DNA of 64,000 nucleotides from CAYOWQ01 sp964407695 (GTDB lineage Bacteria; Planctomycetota; Phycisphaerae; Phycisphaerales; SM1A02): positions 124,001 to 188,000 of the forward strand of contig CAYOWQ010000004.1 in NCBI GenBank assembly GCA_964407695.1. Reading direction: 5' to 3'. Within the stretch, counting starts at the first letter, position 1; each line of letters opens with the position of its first letter. Below, in pieces: positions 18,659 through 26,973 of the stretch. Made by a program: the position numbers and the translations under genes. Under the pieces are notes generated by a model. That model saw only the letters and a program-made list of their open reading frames with translations, had not been told where the DNA came from and ran no database searches.

Positions 18659-21038
18659 GCACTGGCAGCGATTGCGAGCGCTGTTCGATGCCTGCATCGA
18701 GATGTCACCTCTTGACCGCACGGCGTTCCTGAGCGAGGCCTGTGCCGATGACACACACCTGCTGCGCGAGGTTGAATCGCTCCTTGAGGTGGCACCGCAG
18801 GCGGACGGATTCCTCGAACGACCGCCGTCCGGGGCCGACCTTGCCGACGACGACTGCGACCTGATTGTCGGCGCGCGGCTCGCGAAATACACGCTGGTTC
18901 GGCGGATTGCGTCGGGTGGAATGGGTGTCGTGTATGAGGGCCGGCAGGAGAACCCCGATCGACGGGTCGCCGTCAAGCTGATCCGCGAGGGACTGACCTC
19001 ATCCGAGGCACGCCGTCGGTTCATTCGGGAAGCTCAGATCCTTGGCCGACTGCAGCATCCGGGCATCGCCCAGGTCATCGAGGCCGGTGCAGCTCCGCTC
19101 TCAACTGGAGACGCATCCCGTGCGCATCCAATTCCATTTCTGGCGATGGAATACGTTGAGGGAGTTGGGTTGGCCGAGCATGTCAGGGAACGAGCGCCTT
19201 CGCTCATCGAGCGAATCCACTTGATGATCCGGATCGCCGAGGCGGTGCAATACGCTCATCAAAAGGGCGTCATCCACCGTGACCTGAAGCCTGCCAACAT
19301 CCTGGTCGTCGACTCGCCCCATGCCTCCGACGAGTCGAGACGGTTCGGAACAGGCCTTGCACAGCCGAAGGTTCTCGATTTCGGCATCTCTCGAGCCATC
19401 GACGCTCCTGCGGACCTGACGCTCCAGACCAACCCCAGGCAGATCGTGGGAACGCTCGCGTACATGAGCCCCGAGCAACTCGCCGGTGATTATGACGCCA
19501 TCGACACACGTGCCGATGTCTATGCACTTGGTGTCATCGCCTATGAGATACTCTCGGGTCGACCGCCTTTTGAGATTGCCGGCAAGCCGCTTCCTGAAGC
19601 GATTCGCGTCGTCAGCGAGCTGGATCCTCCGCGACTTGGCGCTCATGACCGAAATCTTCGCGGCGATCTCGAGACGATCATCCACACGGCCATGGCTCGT
19701 GCTCGGGATGATCGCTACCAATCCGCGCTGGAGTTTGCGACAGACCTGCAACGATACCTGCACCGAGAGACCATTCTGGCGCGACCCACCACCCTCGTGT
19801 ATCAGGTCGTTCGTTTCACCCAGCGACATCGTGCCCTCGTTGCAGCCGTCGCGGGGATCTTCCTCGCACTTGTTCTTGGAATCGTCGCCACAACGGTCAG
19901 CATGGCTCGAGCCAACGCAAAGGCCGACCTTGCCCAGCGCATGAACGACTACCTCAAGGGCATGCTTGGATGGTTTGATCCGACGATGTCCGGCTCCGAT
20001 ACCGTGACCCTTGAGCAGGTGCTGGACGAAGCGTCAAAGCGGATCGATCGCGAACTCGCCGACCACCCCGAGCTTGCTGCAGCGCTGCGCGACACGCTCG
20101 GTGATGCCTATCGGGCGATTGGACGATTTGATCGGGCCGACGACGCTCTTCAATGGGCACTCGATACACGCCTGTCATTGTTCGGTCCAAACGACCTGAG
20201 TGTCGCCGAGACCCTCAATCATCTGTCGATGCTCCGCCGCCGCGAAGGGCGTCTGACCGAGGCTGAGAAGTTTCAAATGGAGGCACTCCGCATCCGCCGA
20301 CACGTCCTTGGCGACCACCCCGACACCGCAGAGAGCCTCAACAATCTCGGGACGCTCATGATGCCGATGCATCGCTTCGCCGAGGCGGAAACGCACTTCC
20401 GCGAGGCCATCGAGATGAGCCGTCGGACCGCAAGCATGACAGACTTCAACGCTGCCTCGGGGTTGGGAAACCTCGCCTCCGCATTGGTGGGTCAGGGGCG
20501 AATCGAGGATTCCGTCATCGCTCGCAAGCAATCGATCGACCTGTATCGCTCCCATCCCGGGCAGCAGGAGGTGAGCCTGGCCGTCCAACTCTGCAATCTT
20601 GCTGAGACCATGGAGGCCTTCCAGAAGGACTACAAAGGTGCGGAGTCTGCGTTGCGAGAAGCGCTGGAGATTCGGCGGCGGATCCTTTCCCCGTCACATC
20701 CCGAGCTCCTTGATGCGCTCGATACACATTCCCGCGTCCTCGCGCGGCTTGATCGAACCGCTGACGCCCTCGCAGTGGTCGATGATTACCTCACGAGAGT
20801 ATCAGCGCTGAATTCCCAGGCTCTCCAGCTTGAATCACCTTCCATTGTCGACGTCATGAAACGTCGGTATCAGCTTCTTCAGCGTCTCAATCGGCACCAT
20901 GAATCCATTTCGGCCTGCCGGAGCGCGCTGGAGTTCGCATCCAGCAACCTCAGGCCGGGAGACCGACAGATTGATCGCATCCGCGACGATCTCTCCAAGC
21001 TCGAATCTGCCGGCGAACGCGCAACGATGGGGCAATAG
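18639..21038 (+). CDS. Membrane Ser/Thr protein kinase with C-terminal TPR domain
   Basis: The product has 799 residues. The N-terminal 80 residues are a helical region often seen in this group. The kinase domain starts near 84 (YTLVRRIASGGMGVVYEG), with the ATP-binding lysine in VAVKLI, the catalytic HRDLKPANI near 213, DFGISRAI near 247 and GTLAYMSPEQ. One membrane helix at about 400-420 (ALVAAVAGIFLALVLGIVAT) is followed by TPR repeats (for example HPDTAESLNNLGTLMMPMHR). The start ATG at 18639 overlaps the sigma gene by 20 bases, so translation is probably coupled. The kinase likely acts on the sigma factor or its regulator. Confidence 0.93.
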   Translation: MRSQTPEHWQRLRALFDACIEMSPLDRTAFLSEACADDTHLLREVESLLEVAPQADGFLERPPSGADLADDDCDLIVGARLAKYTLVRRIASGGMGVVYEGRQENPDRRVAVKLIREGLTSSEARRRFIREAQILGRLQHPGIAQVIEAGAAPLSTGDASRAHPIPFLAMEYVEGVGLAEHVRERAPSLIERIHLMIRIAEAVQYAHQKGVIHRDLKPANILVVDSPHASDESRRFGTGLAQPKVLDFGISRAIDAPADLTLQTNPRQIVGTLAYMSPEQLAGDYDAIDTRADVYALGVIAYEILSGRPPFEIAGKPLPEAIRVVSELDPPRLGAHDRNLRGDLETIIHTAMARARDDRYQSALEFATDLQRYLHRETILARPTTLVYQVVRFTQRHRALVAAVAGIFLALVLGIVATTVSMARANAKADLAQRMNDYLKGMLGWFDPTMSGSDTVTLEQVLDEASKRIDRELADHPELAAALRDTLGDAYRAIGRFDRADDALQWALDTRLSLFGPNDLSVAETLNHLSMLRRREGRLTEAEKFQMEALRIRRHVLGDHPDTAESLNNLGTLMMPMHRFAEAETHFREAIEMSRRTASMTDFNAASGLGNLASALVGQGRIEDSVIARKQSIDLYRSHPGQQEVSLAVQLCNLAETMEAFQKDYKGAESALREALEIRRRILSPSHPELLDALDTHSRVLARLDRTADALAVVDDYLTRVSALNSQALQLESPSIVDVMKRRYQLLQRLNRHHESISACRSALEFASSNLRPGDRQIDRIRDDLSKLESAGERATMGQ

Positions 21039-21387
21039 CTCGGCGTATCTGACCGCGAAATCGCCTGAACGGCTCGCAACCGGCTCCGTCAACGGATGCA
21101 ATCAAAGACATCAGCCGGTGTGGAGCCTCTGTGAACGACCGTTGTCCGAGTCGTGCAAGACCACCTGGTTCCTGCGGTTTATCTCCCACGCTTTGATGCC
21201 GCCATCGGGCAGTCTCTGCCGTCTTACCCAGAGCGATTTGAAACGCGACGGCATTGGCCCCGAAGAATGGGTCAGCCCCAACAAGTCGTGCAATGGCGTT
21301 TCCATCGAGCCAGTCAAAACCCCCTCGGACCGGTCAACGCTGGGTAGAATTCTGCAACCAGAAACATGCACCGAATGCTCTGCGGCC
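21039..21387. other. Spacer between kinase and desaturase genes
   Basis: The 349 bases are open in the desaturase frame. The implied residues have no domain pattern and no membrane or histidine motif, and they run back into the kinase gene. I therefore treat them as non-coding. No strong promoter or terminator was found. Confidence 0.45.
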
Positions 21388-22359
21388 ATGGAAGCTAATC
21401 ATCCCCTGAGATCGTTGAGTGAGCTGAATGCACTGCCCGTTCGCGGCGCCCTCGGCCATCTCGGCGCGATGGCCTTGCACGGCATTCTGATGGCGGTGGC
21501 GGGGTGGGCCTGGTGGAGGGGCTGGTGGCCGATCACGATCCTCACCTGGCCGGTCATTGCCTGGATGGACCACGCCGTTCTGACGCGGTTGCACGAGGCA
21601 GCACACGGCACGCTCGCCCATCGGCGAAAATTCAATGAGATCGGCGGAATCCTCATCGGCACATTCGCCTTCATTCCGCTCTCGGTGTATCGCTTCGTTC
21701 ACGCTCGGCATCATGCCTGTCTTGGCCGCGAGGGCGACCCGGAGTTCTGGCCCTACAACCTGCCCGGATCGCCACGATGGCTGCGGATGATCTATGCCAT
21801 GGCGGAGCTCTTCGGGGGCTGGCTGTTGACGCCGGTACTTTACTCGGTTCGTACCGCAGCACTGTGGTCAACGATTGCGGTGAGCCAGAAGCGGCGGCTC
21901 GTTATGGAGTGGATTGTTCTGGTGGTTGGATGGGCGGTGACCTTGGCGGCCGTGCACGCCTATCAGGTCTGGGATTATGTAATCGTCATGCATCTTGCCC
22001 CGGCGTGGCTGGCGGGAACAATGCAGACGATTCGCATGTTCACGGAACACCTCGGCATGTTTGGGGACGACATTGTCACGATGACCCGCACGGTGGCGTA
22101 TCGCGGAGTTGCAGGCCGACTGGCATCGCAGACGCAACTGCACGTGGAGCATCATGCCGCCCACCATCGCCACGCTCGCATGCCGTATTACGTCTTGCCT
22201 GAAGCCACGCAACTGGTTTATGCCGACCGGCCTGACGGCCGGACGTTTCCGACGCACTGGGCCGCGATTGTTGACATGCTGCCGTGGCTGGTGGATCCAA
22301 AACTCGGCCCCCAATGGCACGAGGCTGAAGGATCTCCGATTGTTCGGGCGAAAGTTTGA
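21388..22359 (+). CDS. Membrane fatty acid desaturase family protein
   Basis: The product has 323 residues with the three histidine clusters of the di-iron desaturase/hydroxylase family: HEAAHG (69-74), HARHH (105-109) and HVEHHAAHH (252-260). Membrane segments lie around residues 25-60, 85-102 and 172-212. These enzymes introduce double bonds or hydroxyl groups into acyl chains at the membrane, using electrons from ferredoxin or cytochrome b5 type donors. ATG 21388 is chosen as the first start that gives a normal N-terminus. The exact regiospecificity is not readable from sequence. Confidence 0.88.
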   Translation: MEANHPLRSLSELNALPVRGALGHLGAMALHGILMAVAGWAWWRGWWPITILTWPVIAWMDHAVLTRLHEAAHGTLAHRRKFNEIGGILIGTFAFIPLSVYRFVHARHHACLGREGDPEFWPYNLPGSPRWLRMIYAMAELFGGWLLTPVLYSVRTAALWSTIAVSQKRRLVMEWIVLVVGWAVTLAAVHAYQVWDYVIVMHLAPAWLAGTMQTIRMFTEHLGMFGDDIVTMTRTVAYRGVAGRLASQTQLHVEHHAAHHRHARMPYYVLPEATQLVYADRPDGRTFPTHWAAIVDMLPWLVDPKLGPQWHEAEGSPIVRAKV

Positions 22360-22425
22360 GAGATCGTCGATGGAGAGGTTCCGGAATCACCAACTGCAGA
22401 TCGTTTGAAAATCTGTACACCAGGG

Positions 22426-23283
22426 TCAGCCGGTCCACGAAACCAGCAGCAAGCCCAGGTCTCCGCCATCGACAACCGCGGACCCATCCAAATCAGCGTC
22501 GCAGGGCTGATTCACCATGCAATCACCCCACGAGGAAAGTAGGAGCCCAAGGTCGGCACCACCGACCACACCGTCATTATCGAGATCCGGACTCGGTAAC
22601 TCGTTGATGTTGTAAACGACCTTCAGGTGCGGCCGCTGCTCAATGAGCCGATTCTCGCGCGATGCGATTGCTTTGACACTCTGAAACTCAACTTCATCAC
22701 CCACCAGGATCCACCCAAAGTTTGACTCCGGATCACGCACCCACTGTTGCACATCAGCAATCAATCCGGGCGTGCTCTCAATGACATATGGGCCGGGAAA
22801 ACCGATTTGATCCGTCGCGCTCGGCTCGCGAGCGAAGTCGCCTCCCGGCGAATTCCAGAACTGGTCCGGCCAGAAAGTGTGAAGCCACGTCGCATCCCCA
22901 ACTGTGGCCGGTCCGCCACCACCGCCGGGCGCCGTCGACGTCCCTTCACCCCAGTCCTGCAAGACTCGATGAATCTTCACCGGAAACGGTCCTGAATTGG
23001 TCTGGGTGCAGAAAACTTCCAACGAGGCTTCAACGACAACTGCATTTCTCGGAATGAGCGCCGAAAGATCAAACATGATCAAACCGCGCCGGAGCGTGCC
23101 GCCGCCGCCATGATTGCCGGTCCGACCAGCAAACACGAAGGGTGATACCGCCAGGCTGAGCGAGCCATCGGCAATCTGAACAAGCGTGTTGTCACGGGAA
23201 GGCTCCACGATGAGCATGCAATGCTCGCTTGACGCATCGGCCGCCATAGACAGTCCGATTGCCGCTGAGTAGAGGCATTGCAT
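22426..23283 (-). CDS. Exported DNRLRE-like protein with dockerin-like tail
   Basis: The product has 285 residues. A short signal peptide (MQCLYSAAIGLSMAADASS) is followed by one beta-sandwich of the DNRLRE type: DNTLVQIADGSLSLAVSPFV, RRGLIMFDLSALIPRNAVVV, VKIHRVLQDWGEGTS, TWLHTFWPDQFWNSPGGDF and IADVQQWV. This module is typical of secreted and carbohydrate-associated proteins. The tail carries two dockerin-like repeats (VVGGADLGLLLSSWG and VVDGGDLGLLLVSW). The start at 23283 is chosen because GGAG lies seven bases upstream. No catalytic motif is visible. It is divergent from the haloperoxidase gene. Confidence 0.85.
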   Translation of the reverse strand: MQCLYSAAIGLSMAADASSEHCMLIVEPSRDNTLVQIADGSLSLAVSPFVFAGRTGNHGGGGTLRRGLIMFDLSALIPRNAVVVEASLEVFCTQTNSGPFPVKIHRVLQDWGEGTSTAPGGGGGPATVGDATWLHTFWPDQFWNSPGGDFAREPSATDQIGFPGPYVIESTPGLIADVQQWVRDPESNFGWILVGDEVEFQSVKAIASRENRLIEQRPHLKVVYNINELPSPDLDNDGVVGGADLGLLLSSWGDCMVNQPCDADLDGSAVVDGGDLGLLLVSWTG

Positions 23284-23352
23284 GGATCTGCTCCGCATGC
23301 GGTGAAGGATGTCACGAAGTGTGGTGTGTTCAAAAACAGATTGATGTTATTT

Positions 23353-23368
23353 TTCCGGAATTCTGGAA
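23353..23368. promoter_or_regulatory. Near-perfect 16-base palindrome in a divergent promoter region
   Basis: TTCCGGAATTCTGGAA matches its reverse complement at seven of eight base pairs. It lies in an AT-rich stretch between the divergent DNRLRE-like and haloperoxidase-like genes, where an operator would be expected. No regulator is assigned. Confidence 0.35.
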
Positions 23369-23496
23369 TAATTTGGGGCATCACCTGTTGCAATCGAGAA
23401 AAATAGTTATAGAGTCAAACAAGTTGGAGACTCCGCCGATTCCGCCATCGTCGCGGGTAGGGAGTGATTGGGTTTCGTAGGAGTGAGGACCTTTGT

Positions 23497-24996
23497 ATGT
23501 CTAGGCAACGAGGGGGCTTGGCGATAGCTGTCGTCTGCGCGATCGGTTTGCAAACCGTGTCTACCGCAGATGTTGTCACTGACTGGAGCAAGGCGATTCA
23601 GCAGGCGATCCGCGAGACGGGTGGATTCGAGTCCACCGGCCCGGGACCCGTATCCAGAATCGGAGCACTGGTCCACGTCGCGGTGTACGACGCCGTCAAT
23701 TCGATCACTCGAACGCACGAGCCCTATCTGGGGTTTTTTGATGTCGATCCGGGCGCCTCGAAGGAGGCTGCGGCTGCGATGGCCGCTTATACGGTGCTGT
23801 CGATCTACTATCCCAATCCTCAGCAGACCAGTGACTTCGATGCCCTGCTGACCTCACAACTTGCGATGATCCCTGAGGGTCCGTCCAAGGATGCGGGTGT
23901 CAACGTCGGCATTCAATCCGGCTTGGCCTGCTTGAATGAGCGGGCTGACGATGGCTGGCAGGATTACATCGAATACACCTGGGGGGGAGAAGCCGGAGCG
24001 TGGGTTCCAACATTTCCGGATTACACAGCGCCATGGGGCCCGCATTGGTGCAATGTCACTCCTTGGACCATGACGTCAGGAGATCAATTCCGGCCTAAGA
24101 CCGGACCATATGGCTACAACGATCTCGCGTCCCTGCTGGCAAGTCCGGAATATGCAGCGGACTTTCAGGATGTGTACGAAAATGGTTCTATCTTCAGCAC
24201 TACACGAACTGAAGATCAGACGCTTGCAGCCCAGTTCTGGGCAAACGATCGAAACGGCACATTCAAACCACCGGGCCATTTGTTGCATATCACGGAGCAG
24301 ATCGCTGCCGGGCGCGGCAATTCCTTGGAGGAAAACGCTCGTCTGTTTGCGCTGGTGTGTCTCGGAATGGGGGATGCTGGCATTGCGGCGTGGGACTCCA
24401 AGTACGCGACTCCGATCGACCTTTGGCGTCCAATTACGGGCATCTGGGAGGCGGATACCGACAGCAATCCGGCAACCGACGCCGACCCGACGTGGCTGGG
24501 ACTCTCCTATGACCCGAGCATTCTGATTTTCAATCCATCATTTCCCGCATGGGCATCGGGCCATGCAACTTTTGGCGCCGTTCATGCGGCCATTGTTCGT
24601 AACTTCTACGGAACTGATGCCATTACCTTCAGTGCCACGTCGGATGACACTCCTGGATACTGGAGAACGTTTACAAGTCTGGACGCGGCCGCACGAGAGA
24701 ACGGAAGAAGCCGAATCTGGCTGGGTGTGCACTGGCAGATGGACGCGGATGGAGGCTACGAGATCGGCACAGCATTGGGCAACTACATCAGTGCAAACTT
24801 TCTGAGAATTCTTGGCGACCTCAATGGCGATGGATTGGTCAATGGAGCAGATCTGGGACTGCTACTCAGCGCGTGGGGTGCCACGGAAGGGCCCGAAGAT
24901 CTGGATCGCAGCGGCCTCGTAGATGGTGGAGATCTGGGGCTGCTCCTGGGCAACTGGTCAAGTCCCGCCTCTCGTCCCAATCGCGGCCGACGATGA
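23497..24996 (+). CDS. Vanadium-dependent haloperoxidase-like protein with dockerin-like tail
   Basis: The product has 499 residues. A signal peptide is followed by the helical fold of the PAP2/haloperoxidase family. The vanadate or phosphate site is recognisable: K302 and R311-P312 (KYATPIDLWRP), SGH at 354-356 (ASGHATFGA) and SRIWLGVHWQMD with H412. Family members oxidise halides with peroxide or act as acid phosphatases; the two cannot be told apart by motif alone. The tail has two dockerin-like repeats (LVNGADLGLLLSAWG, LVDGGDLGLLLGNW). The start is set by GAGGA seven bases upstream of ATG 23497. Confidence 0.9.
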   Translation: MSRQRGGLAIAVVCAIGLQTVSTADVVTDWSKAIQQAIRETGGFESTGPGPVSRIGALVHVAVYDAVNSITRTHEPYLGFFDVDPGASKEAAAAMAAYTVLSIYYPNPQQTSDFDALLTSQLAMIPEGPSKDAGVNVGIQSGLACLNERADDGWQDYIEYTWGGEAGAWVPTFPDYTAPWGPHWCNVTPWTMTSGDQFRPKTGPYGYNDLASLLASPEYAADFQDVYENGSIFSTTRTEDQTLAAQFWANDRNGTFKPPGHLLHITEQIAAGRGNSLEENARLFALVCLGMGDAGIAAWDSKYATPIDLWRPITGIWEADTDSNPATDADPTWLGLSYDPSILIFNPSFPAWASGHATFGAVHAAIVRNFYGTDAITFSATSDDTPGYWRTFTSLDAAARENGRSRIWLGVHWQMDADGGYEIGTALGNYISANFLRILGDLNGDGLVNGADLGLLLSAWGATEGPEDLDRSGLVDGGDLGLLLGNWSSPASRPNRGRR

Positions 24997-25091
24997 TGCG
25001 ACGTTGAAGAACCTTGATGTGCGCGACCACGTGAGGCGCGCAAGGCAATTCGGCGATTCCTGCAGAAACGCCGACACAGAGGAGACACTGA

Positions 25092-26834
25092 ATGGAGCGT
25101 GAAAGATTCGTGGCCTTGGGCGTGGCGTCTGGAGCACTTGTCGGTGCGACAATCGCCACAGCCCAAGTGCAGCTCGTCGACCGCACGGTCGAAAGCGGCG
25201 TGTGGTTTGTGCACCAGCCCAAGGCGGTGGCGATTCCGGGTCCGCAGGATTGGATGCCGGCGGGCATCGCGGTCGGCGACTATGACAATGACGGTCTGCC
25301 CGACATTTTCTGGGCCTCCGGAGGAACAGAACCGGATCGATTGTTCATGAACAACGGTAATGGAACATTCACCAACGAAGCCGCGGCCTGGGGAATCGCC
25401 GTGAGACATGCGGCCTGCGGAGCTTGCGCGGGAGACTACAACGATGATGGCTGGATCGACATCTACGTGACAAGCTTTGGAAACTCCTCCAACAACCAGG
25501 GCGAGGTCGGAAAGAATCGTCTGTATCGCAACAACGGAGACGGCACGTTTACGGAGGTGGCCGCCAGCGCGGGCGTGGCTTTCACGGCTCAGACGTTCTC
25601 GAGCGGATATGGCTGTACATTCGGAGACTATGACCTTGATGGCGATCTGGATCTCTGTGCCACCGCGTGGTACGCGCCAGCTGTCGGCAACCGTCTCTTC
25701 CGCAACAACGGAGACGGCACGTTCACAAACGTCACCGACACCGCCGTGGTGTTTCCATCCGTGACGTGGGGTTTCCAGAGTCGATTCGCGGATATGGACA
25801 ACGACGGCTGGCCGGAGTTGCTTGTGTCTGCTGATTTCCATACCAGCCGCTACTACCACAACAAGGGGGACGGTTCGTTCGAGGATCTCACGCTGAGCAG
25901 CGGCACGGGGTTGGATCAGAACGGAATGGGGCAGTGCGTCGGCGACTTCAATCATGATGGATGGCTTGACTGGTACGTCACATCGATCTTTCTGGACGTT
26001 CCGCAACCGCAATCGGGAGAAGGCAACAAGCTGTATATGAATCAGGGCGGCAATTCCTTCGCTGAGACCTCGAAGATGGCGGGTGTCGACGATGGCGGCT
26101 GGGGATGGGGCACGGTTGCGGTCGACCTAGACAACGATACATGGCTCGATCTGGTTGAGGTCAACGGCCGACCGCTGAATGCTGAGCACTCGGGCGAGCA
26201 GGAGTATGTCTGGCGCAGCAACGGCGATGGCACATTTACGGAAGAAGCACTTCAGTGCGGCCTTACGTTCAAGGCTGAAGGAAAATCGTGCAGTTACCTC
26301 GACTATGACCGAGACGGTCGAATGGACATCGCGATCACGTTCAATGCCGACCAGAACCGCTTATATCGAAATGAGACCCTGGCATCGGGGAATTGGTTGC
26401 ACCTGACGTTCAACACCCAGAACAATCCGCGAATCGCGCCGCACGGTATGGGATCACGCATTACCGCAACCGTTGGCGAGCAGTTCTATGTGGCTTATGT
26501 CGATGGCGGACCCAATTTCCTCGGTACTAGTGAGATCTGCGCTCACTTCGGACTTGGCCCAGCCCGGAGCATCGACACTCTGACAATCGAATGGCCGCGA
26601 GGGTACACAACGGTTCTGCATGACGTGTCCGTCAACCAACACCTGGTCATTCAATCGCCGTCGCTGCACGATCTGAACGCTGATGGCATTGTAGATGGCG
26701 GCGATCTGGGACTCCTTCTTTCTACTTGGGGTCCATTGGGCGATTCAAGCGATCGAAAGGCGGACGCCAACAACGATGGTATCGTGGACGGCGGCGATCT
26801 TGGACTCCTTCTGAGCAAGTGGCAGACAAGATAG
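25092..26834 (+). CDS. Second exported FG-GAP/ASPIC (CRTAC1-like) protein with dockerin-like tail
   Basis: The product has 580 residues with a signal peptide ending near ATIATAQVQL. FG-GAP/VCBS calcium motifs repeat (DYDNDGLPDIFW, DYNDDGWIDIYV, DYDLDGDLDLCA, DFNHDGWLDWYV, DYDRDGRMDIAI). An ASPIC/UnbV domain follows (GSRITATVGEQFYV, GLGPARSIDTLTIEWPRG). Two near-identical dockerin-like repeats close the protein (IVDGGDLGLLLSTWG, IVDGGDLGLLLSKW). It has the same plan as the gene at 9217. It follows the haloperoxidase-like gene by 95 bases and may be co-transcribed. Confidence 0.92.
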   Translation: MERERFVALGVASGALVGATIATAQVQLVDRTVESGVWFVHQPKAVAIPGPQDWMPAGIAVGDYDNDGLPDIFWASGGTEPDRLFMNNGNGTFTNEAAAWGIAVRHAACGACAGDYNDDGWIDIYVTSFGNSSNNQGEVGKNRLYRNNGDGTFTEVAASAGVAFTAQTFSSGYGCTFGDYDLDGDLDLCATAWYAPAVGNRLFRNNGDGTFTNVTDTAVVFPSVTWGFQSRFADMDNDGWPELLVSADFHTSRYYHNKGDGSFEDLTLSSGTGLDQNGMGQCVGDFNHDGWLDWYVTSIFLDVPQPQSGEGNKLYMNQGGNSFAETSKMAGVDDGGWGWGTVAVDLDNDTWLDLVEVNGRPLNAEHSGEQEYVWRSNGDGTFTEEALQCGLTFKAEGKSCSYLDYDRDGRMDIAITFNADQNRLYRNETLASGNWLHLTFNTQNNPRIAPHGMGSRITATVGEQFYVAYVDGGPNFLGTSEICAHFGLGPARSIDTLTIEWPRGYTTVLHDVSVNQHLVIQSPSLHDLNADGIVDGGDLGLLLSTWGPLGDSSDRKADANNDGIVDGGDLGLLLSKWQTR

Positions 26835-26872
26835 GAACACATTCCTCGTTCCCTGCTTACTTGTTCGTATCA

Positions 26873-26918
26873 TGGGCCGGCAACGCTTCGATCAAGCTCC
26901 ACGAACGTTGCCGGCCCA
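26873..26918. repeat. Long GC-rich inverted repeat after the CRTAC1-like gene
   Basis: A 13-base arm (26873-26885) pairs with 26906-26918. The stem can extend by TTCG/CGAA past a bulged C, leaving an 11-base loop. It starts 39 bases past the stop codon and has no T run. It resembles the hairpin at 14952-15008, which also lies just past a dockerin-tailed gene. Confidence 0.7.
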
Positions 26919-26973
26919 CCACAATTGCAGGCCCTTGAAGACCGGAGGTCTCAGAAATCGCTAGTCTTTCGCC

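Noticed and set aside
24783..26012. A 409-codon leftward open frame
   Set aside because: It is antisense to the second CRTAC1-like gene, whose calcium motifs are unmistakable.
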